Shown here piece after piece: positions 8,307 through 18,231 of a stretch of DNA of 64,000 nt. Every line of letters starts with the position of its first letter. Position 1 is the first letter of the stretch. The notes under the pieces are model-generated. The model had not been told where the DNA came from. It did not search any database and saw only the letters and a list, made by a program, of their open reading frames with translations. The position numbers and the translations under genes were made by a program. This DNA comes from Enterobacter sp. BIGb0383 (GTDB lineage Bacteria > Pseudomonadota > Gammaproteobacteria > Enterobacterales > Enterobacteriaceae): the NCBI RefSeq assembly GCF_003751845.1, contig NZ_RJKQ01000004.1, forward strand, positions 236,929 through 300,928, given 5' to 3'.

Positions 8307-10403
8307 ATGAAAAAGTTTTGGTTCTCTCTACTGGCACTCGTTATGGTGCCGGTAGCTTCGCTTGTGGTTATCACCCCGATGGATAGCCAGAAGCAGTATA
8401 TTTTTGCCTTTCTCAGTATCGGCATTCTTTTCTTAATGGGCTTCAGCAAACGCCGCAGCGTCTCCGTCATTATGGTGGTGATGTCGGTGCTGATGTCGAC
8501 GCGCTATATGTATTTCCGCGTCACCCAGACTCTGCATTTCAACTCAGAAATCGAAACCCTGCTGGGGATCGGCCTGTTTCTGGCGGAAGTCTATATCTGG
8601 ATCATGCTGCTGCTGAACTATCTGCAGACGGTCTGGCCGCTCAAGCGCGGCATTGTCCCGCTGCCGGATGATATGACCCGCTGGCCGACGGTGGATGTCT
8701 ATATTCCGACCTATAACGAACCGCTGGACGTGGTGCGCGATACGGTGCTGGCCGCGCAGTGCATGGATTACCCGCGCGATAAAATCAAAATTTACCTGCT
8801 GGATGACGGCAAGCGCAGTGAATTTGCGGTCTTTGCCGCCGATGTTGGCGTGGGGTACATCACCCGTAACGACAACGCGTTCGCCAAAGCGGGCAACCTG
8901 AACCATGCCATGAAGCTGACCCAGGGCGAGCTGATCTGCGTCTTTGACTGCGACCACGTGGCGACCCGTATTTTCCTGCAGGCGACGGTAGGCGGCTTCC
9001 TTCAGGATCCGAAACTGGCGCTGGTGCAGACTCCGCACTACTTCTATTCGCCGGATCCGTTTGAGCGTAACCTCTCCGTCGGGCGCAATATCCCGAACGA
9101 AGGGGCGCTGTTCTACGGCGCGATCCAGCCGGGTAACGACAACTGGAATGCCACCTTCTTCTGCGGCTCCTGCGCGGTGATCCGCCGCAGCGCCCTGGAA
9201 GAGATCGGCGGCTTTGCGGTGGAAACCGTCACCGAAGATGCGCATACCGCGCTGAAAATGCAGCGTCTGGGATGGAAATCCTCCTTCCTCGATATTCCGC
9301 TGGCGGCCGGTCTGGCGACCGAGCGCCTGGTGCTGCACGTGATCCAGCGTACCCGCTGGGCGCGAGGGATGACGCAGATTTTCCGTCTGGATAACCCGCT
9401 GTTTGGCCGCGGACTGACCGTGCAGCAGCGTCTCTGCTACCTCAGCGCGATGCTCTATTACCAGTTTGCACTGCCGCGTATCGCCTTCCTGACCGCGCCG
9501 CTGGCCTATCTGCTGTTCAACCTGAACATCATTTACTCCTCCGCCGGGCTGGTCTTTGCCTACGCGCTGCCGCATCTGTTCCTGGCGATTTACGTCAACT
9601 CGCGGCTAAACGGGCGTCACCGCTATAGCTTCTGGGGCGAGATCTACGACCTGGTGATGGCCTTCCATCTGGTGCTGCCGACGGTCGTGACCATGATGTT
9701 CCCGAAACGCGGCAAATTTAACGTCACCGACAAAGGCGGCCTGCTGAACGTGGGCTATTTCGACTTCAGTATCGTGCGCCCGCATCTGGTGATTGCCGTG
9801 CTGCTGGCTGCAGGGGTGATTGCCGGTCTGGTCCGCGCCTTTGCCCATGACTACTTCGGGGTCGATCCCTGGGTCATTGCCCTGAACGTTGGCTGGGGGC
9901 TGTACAGCCTGATCTTCCTGCTGGCGGCGATTGCCGTGGCGCGGGAAACCCGTCAGACGCGCCGTACCATCCGTATTGATGTCTCGATTCCTGTGCTGAT
10001 CCACTACGCCAGCGGTATCGCCTCGCGCAGCGAAACGGCGGATCTGTCGATGGGTGGCTGCCGTATTACGGTGCCGGATGCGCGTCATCAGAACGATGAA
10101 ATCGAAGAGATTGAGCTGCTGCTGCAGTCCGGGGCGATCAGCATTCCGGTGAAAACCGTTGGCGCAGACGATGAGCATATCCGCCTGATGTTCCATGATA
10201 TTCCGCTGGCGCGCCGTCGTGAGCTGGTACGCGTGGTGCTGGCCCGCGCCGATGCGTGGATTCATCCACCGATGCCGCAGGACAACCCGTTCCGCTCGAT
10301 GTTGACCATTATGCGCAGCGTGTTTGACCTCTTCTGGCTGACGTGGAAATTCCGTCGCGAGAATCGTACACCACGTGCGGTGCAGGAGGACGGTAGCGTA
10401 TGA
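8307..10403 (+). CDS. bcsA: Cellulose synthase catalytic subunit BcsA (type I operon)
   Basis: Family 2 glycosyltransferase polymerising UDP-glucose into cellulose and moving the chain across the inner membrane. The 698-residue protein starts with several membrane helices, then shows the processive-synthase set: DVYIPTYNE near 130, DDG near 166, DCD near 214, FFCGS, TED near 309 and QRTRW near 348. A C-terminal PilZ domain keeps the c-di-GMP residues (RQTRR near 548, DLSMGG near 578), so activation by c-di-GMP is expected. The open frame extends upstream to 8253, but ATG 8307 gives the normal membrane N-terminus. It is shorter than the second BcsA, lacking that protein's long N-terminal extension. 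It overlaps bcsB by four bases. Confidence 0.97.
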   Translation: MKKFWFSLLALVMVPVASLVVITPMDSQKQYIFAFLSIGILFLMGFSKRRSVSVIMVVMSVLMSTRYMYFRVTQTLHFNSEIETLLGIGLFLAEVYIWIMLLLNYLQTVWPLKRGIVPLPDDMTRWPTVDVYIPTYNEPLDVVRDTVLAAQCMDYPRDKIKIYLLDDGKRSEFAVFAADVGVGYITRNDNAFAKAGNLNHAMKLTQGELICVFDCDHVATRIFLQATVGGFLQDPKLALVQTPHYFYSPDPFERNLSVGRNIPNEGALFYGAIQPGNDNWNATFFCGSCAVIRRSALEEIGGFAVETVTEDAHTALKMQRLGWKSSFLDIPLAAGLATERLVLHVIQRTRWARGMTQIFRLDNPLFGRGLTVQQRLCYLSAMLYYQFALPRIAFLTAPLAYLLFNLNIIYSSAGLVFAYALPHLFLAIYVNSRLNGRHRYSFWGEIYDLVMAFHLVLPTVVTMMFPKRGKFNVTDKGGLLNVGYFDFSIVRPHLVIAVLLAAGVIAGLVRAFAHDYFGVDPWVIALNVGWGLYSLIFLLAAIAVARETRQTRRTIRIDVSIPVLIHYASGIASRSETADLSMGGCRITVPDARHQNDEIEEIELLLQSGAISIPVKTVGADDEHIRLMFHDIPLARRRELVRVVLARADAWIHPPMPQDNPFRSMLTIMRSVFDLFWLTWKFRRENRTPRAVQEDGSV

Positions 10404-12676
10404 AACGTCTGACAACTCTGGCGATGCTGGCGGCGACCCTGTTCGCGCCGGGACTCCATAGCGAAGAAACCCCGGTGGAAGCGCTGCTGCCACCGCTGAA
10501 TTTACCGGCACCGGTGCTGTCCGCCATGCCGCTCACCGCCGCGGTCAGCAGTATCAGCGTGGCGCAAATGGGCCAGCCGCACGGCATCGTGCTGAGCGGC
10601 GGACAGCTTCAGGGCGGGATCGACTTCACCCTGCCGGAAGACCGGGTGATCCTCAATGCTCGCCTGTCGCTTAACCTGCGCATCTCTCCGGCGATGGCCA
10701 CGCGCAACGCCAGCCTGCAGTTGATGCTTAACGGCCAGCCGCTGGGCGTGGTGCCGCTGGGCGCGGCGGAAAGCGACGTGTCGCGCTTCCAGCTGGACGT
10801 TCCCGGCGCGCTACTGGTTTCGGCCAACAGCCTGAGCGTGAATATCATTGATGGCGAGGCTATGCAGTGCCAGCGTGATTTAAGCGATAAATATCAGGTC
10901 ACGATCCTGCCGGACTCGCGTTTCGACCTCGAAGGACAGCAGCTGAACGTCGGGGCCGATCTGAGCCAGTTCCCGCGCCCCTTCTTTGACAATATGCAGA
11001 TGACCCAGGCCAGCCTGGCCTTTGCTTTCCCTGCGGCTCCGCGTGCGGATACCCTGAGCGCGGCGGCGCTGATCGCTTCCTGGATGGGTATTCAGGCGGA
11101 CTATCGCGGCATCGCGTTTGAGACCGCAGAGGATCGCCTCCCGGAGAAAAACGGGATTGTGATCGGCCATCCCGGCGAGACCGTTGGCGGGCTGAAACTG
11201 CCGGAAGGCGGCACGCAGCTGCAGGTTATCGATAACCCGGCGAACCCGGTCTACAAGCTGCTGCTGGTGGTCGGAAAAGATGAAACGGCCCTGCGCGCCG
11301 CGGCCTGGCGTTTAACCCGGGGTAATTTTGCGCCGCAAACGGCCAGCGCGGCGGTAGAGCCGCAGACGATCCCGCAGAGCCGACCTTATGATGCGCCGCG
11401 CTGGATCCCGACGGATCGTCCGGTGCAGCTGTCGGAGCTGATCCGCAAAGATCAAAGCCTGACCGTTAACGGACTCTGGCATGAGCCATTGCAGGTGGCC
11501 TTCCGCGCCGCACCGGACCTGTTCCTGTGGGACGGGGAAACCATTCCGCTGCACATTAACTATCGCTTCCCGACGGAAAGCTGGATTGATGAAAATCGTT
11601 CCCGGCTGAGCCTGACCATGAACGACACCTTCCTGCATAACCTGCCGGTCAATAAGCAGGGCGCGCTGGAAGGTCTGTGGCACAAGCTGGGCGGCGATGC
11701 GCGGCAGGAAACCTTCGATATGCCCCTGTCGCCGTACATGATCTACGGTGATAACCAGCTGTCGCTCTATTTCAATATTGTGCCGAAAGCGGATGCGCCC
11801 TGTAGCGTGCTGTTAAATAACAATATTAAGAGCCGTATCGACGACAATTCGTGGATTGACCTGAGCCATACCCGTCACTTCACGCTGCTGCCGAATCTCT
11901 CTTACTTTGTCGGGGCGTCATTCCCGTTCTCGCGGCTGGCGGACTACTCGCAAACCGTGCTGCTGCTGCCGGCGAAGCCGTCGGAAACCGAGATGGCGAC
12001 CCTGCTGAATCTGGCGGCGCGTTCGGGTAATGCCACCGGCACCGCGCTGAACAATAACCGCGTGGTGATGGGTATGCCAACGGGCGGCGCGGGCCTTGAG
12101 CTCCTGCGTACCCGCGACGTGCTGGCGGTAAGCGGCCTTGAGCAGCAGGAGTTTAACCGTGCGCTGCTGGCGGATTCGCCTTTTGTGGCCCGCGCCAGCA
12201 CCTTTGGCGTGCGCGAGGTTTCACTCTGGAAAAAAATCAGCCGCTGGCTGGACGGAGACTGGAACGCCGACGCTACCGATGCCGATCGCTACTTCTCCTC
12301 CAATGAAGCCTGGCGCGGGTTTGTCAGCTTCCGCTCGCCGTGGAACGGCGAACGGTTGGTGGTGCTGGCCCTCGGCAGCAGCGATGCACAGCTTGCCCGT
12401 CTGCACGATGATTTAACCAGCCCGAAAATTAACGCCGGTATTCGCGGCGACGCGTCGCTTATTACCAGTGAGAACGGCGTGCGCAGTTTCCGCGTCGGCC
12501 AGCAGTTCCCCAGCGGAGAGATGCCGGGCCATATGATGGTGGTCTGGTACGCCAACCAGCATCCGATGCTGCTGGCGATCTTCGGCCTGATTTTCAGCAT
12601 GGTGGCCGGACTGGGACTGTATGTGGTGTTGAAAAAGCGCGCGGTGAAGCGCCTCGATCCACAGGGTGGAGAGTAA
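10400..12676 (+). CDS. bcsB: Cellulose synthase periplasmic subunit BcsB (type I operon)
   Basis: Periplasmic, membrane-anchored partner of BcsA; its C-terminal helix completes the active synthase and its carbohydrate-binding and flavodoxin-like domains guide the emerging glucan. The 758-residue product has a signal peptide (MKRLTTLAMLAATLFAPGLHS), a long soluble region and one C-terminal membrane helix near LLAIFGLIFSMVAGLGLYVV followed by a basic tail. Its start overlaps the bcsA stop (ATGA at 10400-10403). Confidence 0.96.
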   Translation: MKRLTTLAMLAATLFAPGLHSEETPVEALLPPLNLPAPVLSAMPLTAAVSSISVAQMGQPHGIVLSGGQLQGGIDFTLPEDRVILNARLSLNLRISPAMATRNASLQLMLNGQPLGVVPLGAAESDVSRFQLDVPGALLVSANSLSVNIIDGEAMQCQRDLSDKYQVTILPDSRFDLEGQQLNVGADLSQFPRPFFDNMQMTQASLAFAFPAAPRADTLSAAALIASWMGIQADYRGIAFETAEDRLPEKNGIVIGHPGETVGGLKLPEGGTQLQVIDNPANPVYKLLLVVGKDETALRAAAWRLTRGNFAPQTASAAVEPQTIPQSRPYDAPRWIPTDRPVQLSELIRKDQSLTVNGLWHEPLQVAFRAAPDLFLWDGETIPLHINYRFPTESWIDENRSRLSLTMNDTFLHNLPVNKQGALEGLWHKLGGDARQETFDMPLSPYMIYGDNQLSLYFNIVPKADAPCSVLLNNNIKSRIDDNSWIDLSHTRHFTLLPNLSYFVGASFPFSRLADYSQTVLLLPAKPSETEMATLLNLAARSGNATGTALNNNRVVMGMPTGGAGLELLRTRDVLAVSGLEQQEFNRALLADSPFVARASTFGVREVSLWKKISRWLDGDWNADATDADRYFSSNEAWRGFVSFRSPWNGERLVVLALGSSDAQLARLHDDLTSPKINAGIRGDASLITSENGVRSFRVGQQFPSGEMPGHMMVVWYANQHPMLLAIFGLIFSMVAGLGLYVVLKKRAVKRLDPQGGE

Positions 12677-12689
12677 AAGGGTGAAAAAG

Positions 12690-15600
12690 ATGAACATTAA
12701 AACGGCCCGCCGTTTCTCCACGCTCTGTCTGTCCGGCGTCCTGACGCTGGCGACGGCGGGGCAGGCGCTGGCAACGCAAAACGACGCCGCCCTCAAGGCG
12801 CTGTTCGATCAGGCCAACTACTGGCATGAAAAATCCCGGGATGAGCTGGCAACCCAGTCGCTGCAAAAAGTCCTGATGGTCGATCCGAACAACGCGCAGG
12901 CGCTCTATCTGATGGCGCTGTGGGCGCAGCAAAAAGGCGATCTGAAAACCGCGACCCAGTGGCGGACGCGGCTGGCGCAGGTTGCTCCGGCCGATGGTGG
13001 CCTGCAGGCGCTGGATAACGCCAAACAGGTTTCTCAGGTTCCGCAGGGACAGCTAAATCTGGCCCGCCAGCAGGCGCGCAGCGGCAATATCCCGGCGGCG
13101 CTTGCCACCTGGCATACGCTGTTTAATGGCGATACGCCTCCGGCGGGCCTGGCAGCGGAATACTGGCTGACCATGGCCAGCGATAAAGCCAGCTATGCCC
13201 AGGGCGTTGCTGCTCTGCGCGACCTGACGGCGAGAAACCCGCAGGATAACGCCGCGCGTGTTGCACTGGGTAAGGCGCTGACCTGGCAGGAAGATTCCCG
13301 TCGCGAGGGGATTGCGCTACTGGCGCCGATGGCCGACGGCAGCAAAGAGGCGGACAGCGGTCTGCGTCAGGCGCTGCTGTGGCTGGGACCGCAGTCGGGG
13401 GATGAACCGCTCTATGAAACCTGGCTGCAGCGTCATCCTCAGGACAGTGAGCTGCAGACTTACTATCGCAAGAACATCGGCGGGATGGCGAAAGGCATTG
13501 GTTATGATGCCCTGAATAGCGGCGATAACCTCACCGCCCGCCAGCAGTTTGAAAAGACCCTGCAAACTAACCCGGAAGATGCGGATGCGCTGGCCGGGAT
13601 GGGCTACGTCGCCCAGCGTAGCGGCGACTATCAGGCCGCCGCGCAGTATCTGGGTCGTGCTGCGAGTCTGGGTGGCGACGCCTCCGCCGAGCGTCAGACC
13701 CAGGCGCAGGATGCCGCATTTTACGGTCAGCTGGCCGGTGCTCAGCAGGCGTTGAAGCAGGGTGATGTAAACCAGGCTCTGGCCCTGTCAACCCCGCTGG
13801 CACAGCAGTCCGGCGAGCAGGGCATGGCAGCGCGCCTGTTCCGCGCCGATGTACTGCGCCGCAGTAAAGATTATCCGCAGGCGGAGCAGACCCTGCGCGA
13901 GGTGCTTTCGCAGCAGCCGCAAAACGCAGCGGCGCGGGAAAACCTCTATTACGTCCTGCGGGATCAGAACAAAACGGCTGAAGCGCAGGCGATGCTGCGC
14001 ACGCTGCCCGCCGGTTTACAGGCGAAGCTGCAGCCGCGTGCGGTCAGCGGCCTGCCCGGCGACCCGATTCGTCGTCAGGCGCAGCAGGCGCTGGCGGCCG
14101 GTGATACGGCGCAGGCTATCGCTATTTTGCGTCAGGGCGTGATGCAGCTGCCGAACGACCCCTGGCTGCGTCTGGATCTGGCCCGCGCCCTGCAAAAAAG
14201 CGGTAATACCGCCGAAGCCGCAAACGTGATGATACCGGCCATGTCTCCGCAGGCCGGTGCCAGCTCCCTGTACGCTGCGGCGCTGTTTGCCAGCGAAAAC
14301 GGCGGCTGGCAGCAGGCGCGTAGCCTGCTCGGGCGGATCTCGCCCGCCAGCCAGAACGGTGAAACCCGCGCTCTGGCGCAGCGGGTGAACTACAACCTGC
14401 AAATGGCGACGGCGGAGCGTTATCTGGCCCAGGGCAATAGCCTGGCGGCGGGTAATACCCTGCGGGCGCTGACTTCTCAGCCGCCCGCTAGCCCGGCGGA
14501 TGCCGGTAAGCTGGCGCGGATGCTGGCCCAGAGCGGTGATATGACCGGAGCGGTCGCGCTGGTGCGCGACAATATGCGGAGCGGCGTGCAGGGGAATGCC
14601 GGTGACTATGCCGATCAGGTCGCGGTGCTGAATCAGGCCGGGCTGAATCAGGAAGCGCAGGCGTTTCTTGCCAGCCCGGAAATCGCCGCCCGCAGTACCC
14701 CCACCCAGCTGGCCGGGGTGCGTAACGGCGACGTGATTAATCAGGCCGACCGTCTGCGCGAGCAGGGCAACTATGCGGCAGCCTATGACACCTTAGTCCG
14801 GGCGATGCAGCAGGATCCGCAGAATACGGATCTGATGTTCGCGATGGCGCGTCTGTATCAGACCGGCAAAATGAATACCGAAGCCGGGGAGGTCTATAAC
14901 TATCTGCTCTCCCGGGATACGGACGATCAGGCCGCTCGTGCGGGTGCGATTGACGTGGCCCTGGCGGACGACAACGTTGAGAAGGCCGAGTCCCTGGCCG
15001 CAGGATTACGCAGCAACAACACGCCGGAGCGGCTGGTGCTGCTGGCGCGTCTGGAAGAGGCGAAGGGCAATCACCAGCAGGCGATGACCCTGCTGCGTAG
15101 CGCCCGTGGCAAGCTGATGGGCTTACAGTCTACTAACAGCGCGGCAACCCCGAGCGTGGGTGGCGTGCTGCTGGCGGATAATCCCTTTGTCGGCACGACC
15201 CGTAAAGCGAATACCGCCCTGAATACCGCGTCCTCCGGCGTGCTGCCGTGGCAGGTGAATCAGGTTGCCCGCGAGCCGGGTAGCGTACTGCCGGGCACGA
15301 TGCGTACCGATCTCCCCGCGCAGACCGCTCAGGCCCGGACGCTGCGTCAGGTCGATGAGATGATGCAGACGATGGATCAGAAGACCGGCATGTGGCTGCA
15401 GGGCGGTCTGGATATTCGCGGCCGTGACGGCGAGTCCGGCACCAGCAAGCTGACGGAAGCGAAAGCCCCGCTGACCTGGTCCAGTTCACCGTTCGGCGAA
15501 TCGCGCTTTGAATTTACCGCCACGCCGATGTCGCTCAGTTCCGGCAGCGCGTCGGGCGATGCCTGGCGTCGCTCCGGCAGTAACCCGCTGGCCAATGCCG

Positions 15601-16727
15601 TGTCGAACCTCAATACCACTCTGAAAGGTGAGCAAACGGCGCTGAAAACGCGGCTGGAGGGGATGACCCAGGCCCAGATCGACGACTACTTCCTTGCCAA
15701 CCCTGGTGCGGAAGCCGCGCTGAATGCCAGTCCTCTGACAGGTACCGATTACAACCTGACCAGCCTGGCAGGTCGGACAAAACTGGGTGCGTTAAGCGGT
15801 GACAATCTGCGGGCGTATCTTGATGCCTCGAATAACAAGCCGAACGTTGACCTGCCGGGCAAAGATACCACCGACTCGCAGAAAGCCAGCGGCGTTGAGC
15901 TGAATATGGCCCTGGGCGGGGAAAGCTACCGGTTTGATATCGGCACCACTCCGCTGGGTCAGGAGCTGAGTTCGCTGGTCGGTGGCGTGAAGCTGTCGCC
16001 GAAGCTGACCAACTACCTGTCGCTGATCATGATCGGCGAACGCCGGGCGGTGACCGACAGCCTGCTCTCTTACGTCGGGCTGGAAGACAAATACTCAGGC
16101 AAACGCTGGGGGCAGGTTACGAAGAACGGCGGCTCGCTGCAGCTGAGCTATGACGATGGCGATGCCGGGTTCTACGTTGGCGGCGGTGGCTATAGCTACC
16201 TCGGCGAAAACGTGGCCAGTAACACCAGCGTTAACGCCAGCGCGGGCGTCTATCTGCGTCCTCTGCGCGATGAAGACCGCCAGATCCAGACCGGCCTGAG
16301 CATGAGCTGGATGGACTTCTCGAAAAACCTCGGCCAGTTCACCTTCGGCCAGGGCGGCTATTTCAGCCCGCAGAACTACGTCAGCGTCGCGCTGCCGGTC
16401 GATTTCTCGCAGAAATTCGACAGCTGGAAGCTTAACGTCGGCGGCTCGGTTGGCTATCAGTCCTATACCCAGGACGGCAGCGACTATTTCCCGACCGAAT
16501 CGGCCTGGCAGGAGCAGCTGACGACGCTTGCCGACAACGGTTTCGCCAAAGAGGCTCGCTATGCCGGTGCCTCACAAAGCGGTATTGGCTATACCGTTCG
16601 CGCCGGGGCAGATTATAACGTGAGCAAGAAGATGACCATTGGCGGCAAGCTCGGCTACGACACCTTTGGCAACTATAACGAAAGCACGGCGGGCGTCTAT
16701 TTCCGCTATATGCTGGGGAATAACTAA
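12690..16727 (+). CDS. bcsC: Cellulose export outer-membrane protein BcsC (type I operon)
   Basis: Exports cellulose through the outer membrane. The product of about 1345 residues has a signal peptide ending near GQALA, many TPR-like helical repeats in the periplasmic part, and a C-terminal BcsC beta-barrel domain (from about LPWQVNQVAREPGS to the terminal FRYMLGNN). It is about 180 residues longer than the BcsC of the second operon. ATG 12690 has AAAAGG nine bases upstream; in-frame GTG codons at 12666 and 12681 are alternatives. The TAA stop shares its last base with the bcsD start (TAATG). Confidence 0.95.
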   Translation: MNIKTARRFSTLCLSGVLTLATAGQALATQNDAALKALFDQANYWHEKSRDELATQSLQKVLMVDPNNAQALYLMALWAQQKGDLKTATQWRTRLAQVAPADGGLQALDNAKQVSQVPQGQLNLARQQARSGNIPAALATWHTLFNGDTPPAGLAAEYWLTMASDKASYAQGVAALRDLTARNPQDNAARVALGKALTWQEDSRREGIALLAPMADGSKEADSGLRQALLWLGPQSGDEPLYETWLQRHPQDSELQTYYRKNIGGMAKGIGYDALNSGDNLTARQQFEKTLQTNPEDADALAGMGYVAQRSGDYQAAAQYLGRAASLGGDASAERQTQAQDAAFYGQLAGAQQALKQGDVNQALALSTPLAQQSGEQGMAARLFRADVLRRSKDYPQAEQTLREVLSQQPQNAAARENLYYVLRDQNKTAEAQAMLRTLPAGLQAKLQPRAVSGLPGDPIRRQAQQALAAGDTAQAIAILRQGVMQLPNDPWLRLDLARALQKSGNTAEAANVMIPAMSPQAGASSLYAAALFASENGGWQQARSLLGRISPASQNGETRALAQRVNYNLQMATAERYLAQGNSLAAGNTLRALTSQPPASPADAGKLARMLAQSGDMTGAVALVRDNMRSGVQGNAGDYADQVAVLNQAGLNQEAQAFLASPEIAARSTPTQLAGVRNGDVINQADRLREQGNYAAAYDTLVRAMQQDPQNTDLMFAMARLYQTGKMNTEAGEVYNYLLSRDTDDQAARAGAIDVALADDNVEKAESLAAGLRSNNTPERLVLLARLEEAKGNHQQAMTLLRSARGKLMGLQSTNSAATPSVGGVLLADNPFVGTTRKANTALNTASSGVLPWQVNQVAREPGSVLPGTMRTDLPAQTAQARTLRQVDEMMQTMDQKTGMWLQGGLDIRGRDGESGTSKLTEAKAPLTWSSSPFGESRFEFTATPMSLSSGSASGDAWRRSGSNPLANAVSNLNTTLKGEQTALKTRLEGMTQAQIDDYFLANPGAEAALNASPLTGTDYNLTSLAGRTKLGALSGDNLRAYLDASNNKPNVDLPGKDTTDSQKASGVELNMALGGESYRFDIGTTPLGQELSSLVGGVKLSPKLTNYLSLIMIGERRAVTDSLLSYVGLEDKYSGKRWGQVTKNGGSLQLSYDDGDAGFYVGGGGYSYLGENVASNTSVNASAGVYLRPLRDEDRQIQTGLSMSWMDFSKNLGQFTFGQGGYFSPQNYVSVALPVDFSQKFDSWKLNVGGSVGYQSYTQDGSDYFPTESAWQEQLTTLADNGFAKEARYAGASQSGIGYTVRAGADYNVSKKMTIGGKLGYDTFGNYNESTAGVYFRYMLGNN

Positions 16728-17206
16728 TGACCTTACAGACGGCGAATCCAGAACTGATGCGCTATTTTCAGCAGCAGCAAACCGCTCCGGGCTGGTTCAG
16801 CCTGCTGACCATTATGGTTGACGGGATGGTGAGCAATGCGGGCGAGCAGGAGAGCAGACCTTTCCTGCAGCAGATGGGGGCGGTAATGGCGGCGGAGTAT
16901 CCGCTGTCAACGCCGCAGACGCTGGGCGAACTGGAGGGGCAAATCAACGCCCGGCTGGCGCAATTTCACTGGGGATGCGTAGATATTGTTGCCGACGACA
17001 GCGGTCTGAATCTTCGTCACCAGGCCCTGCCGACCTGCAATGACGCGGCTCGCCAGAGCCTCTGGTGCAATGCATTCTGTGCCATACTGGAAGGGCTTTA
17101 CGCCCGCTGGCTTCAGGAGCAGGGTGGTCAGGCGCACGTGGTGGTTCAGCGTGAACGTCTTCACTCCGTGACGGATGTGCAGTTCCGTTACCATAACCCG
17201 CAGTGA
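16727..17206 (+). CDS. bcsD: Cellulose crystallisation protein BcsD
   Basis: The 159-residue protein matches the BcsD/AcsD family, periplasmic octameric rings that in Komagataeibacter help bundle glucan chains into crystalline ribbons. The usual features are present: an amphipathic N-terminus (NPELMRYFQQQ), a W-F-S-L segment, and a C-terminal region with WCNAFCAILEGLYARWL. As in the family, there is no signal peptide, so how it reaches its site is unclear. Presence of bcsD defines the operon as type I; the second operon has none. Confidence 0.92.
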   Translation: MTLQTANPELMRYFQQQQTAPGWFSLLTIMVDGMVSNAGEQESRPFLQQMGAVMAAEYPLSTPQTLGELEGQINARLAQFHWGCVDIVADDSGLNLRHQALPTCNDAARQSLWCNAFCAILEGLYARWLQEQGGQAHVVVQRERLHSVTDVQFRYHNPQ

Positions 17207-17219
17207 GTTGAATTTGTCG

Positions 17220-18218
17220 ATGGTGATACGCATTCTGGCCGCCCTGGCGGTGCTGTTTACTCTGCTGGTTTCTGCCCCGTCACGGGCGGAAACACAGGCC
17301 TGGACCCAGTATAAATCCCGCTTTCTGATGCCGGACGGGCGGATTGTCGATACCGGCAACGGCAGCATCTCCCATACGGAAGGGCAGGGGTTCGCCATGC
17401 TGATGGCGGTGGCGAACGACGATAAAGCCAGCTTTGACCGGATGTGGCAGTGGACCAATCGCACCCTGAAAAACAAGGCCAACGGCCTGTTTTTCTGGCG
17501 CTATAACCCGACCGCGCCGGATCCCATCACCGATAAAAACAACGCCTCAGACGGGGATATTATGATCGCCTGGGCGCTGCTGCAGGCGGACGAACGCTGG
17601 CGTGATGCCCGCTACAGCGCCGCCTCGGACGCCATCACCAAAGCGCTGCTGGCCCACACCACGGTAAAATTTGCTGGTTACCGGGTCATGCTGCCCGGTG
17701 CCAGCGGGTTTAATCTCAATACCTCCGTGACCCTTAACCCTTCCTACTTTATTTTCCCTGCCTGGCAGGCCTTCGCCAACCGCAGCCACCTGGTCGCCTG
17801 GCGTGAGCTGATTACGGATAGCCAGACGCTGCTGGGAAAAATGGGCTCGGGTAAGGCAAATCTGCCCACCGACTGGGTATCGCTGGCCGCCGACGGCAAG
17901 CTAACCCCGGCCAACGGCTGGCCGCCGCGAATGAGCTATGACGCCGTGCGTATTCCGCTCTATCTGGCGTGGGCCGATCCGCAAAGCCCGCTGCTGGCGC
18001 CCTGGCAGCGCTGGTGGCAGCAGTTTGGCCGCGACAAAACCCCGGCGTGGATTAACGTCACGACCAACGATCCGGCTCCCTATATGGCCCAGGGTGGGCT
18101 GCTGGCGATCCGCGATTTAACGATGGGCGAACCCATCGGCGAGCCGCAGATCACGGCTCAGGATGACTACTATTCGGCGAGCCTGAAAATGCTGGTGTGG
18201 CTGGCGGAGCGGAAATAG
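17220..18218 (+). CDS. bcsZ: Periplasmic endo-1,4-beta-glucanase BcsZ, family GH8 (type I operon)
   Basis: Periplasmic cellulase that trims glucan chains during export. The 332-residue product has a signal peptide ending at about SRA (residue 23). The predicted acid is Glu54 in SHTEGQGF and the predicted base is the Asp of SYDAVR near 241, aligning with Glu55 and Asp243 of E. coli BcsZ; NASDGD, a conserved GH8 segment, is also present. The open frame continues upstream into bcsD, but ATG 17220 sits directly before the signal peptide. It is the last gene of the type I operon and faces the convergent T6SS island 13 bases away. Confidence 0.95.
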   Translation: MVIRILAALAVLFTLLVSAPSRAETQAWTQYKSRFLMPDGRIVDTGNGSISHTEGQGFAMLMAVANDDKASFDRMWQWTNRTLKNKANGLFFWRYNPTAPDPITDKNNASDGDIMIAWALLQADERWRDARYSAASDAITKALLAHTTVKFAGYRVMLPGASGFNLNTSVTLNPSYFIFPAWQAFANRSHLVAWRELITDSQTLLGKMGSGKANLPTDWVSLAADGKLTPANGWPPRMSYDAVRIPLYLAWADPQSPLLAPWQRWWQQFGRDKTPAWINVTTNDPAPYMAQGGLLAIRDLTMGEPIGEPQITAQDDYYSASLKMLVWLAERK

Positions 18219-18231
18219 TTGCTCGATTGCC

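Noticed and set aside
8544-9575. 343-residue minus-strand frame in the type I bcsA
   Set aside because: Opposite to the catalytic core of bcsA; composition of an antisense frame.
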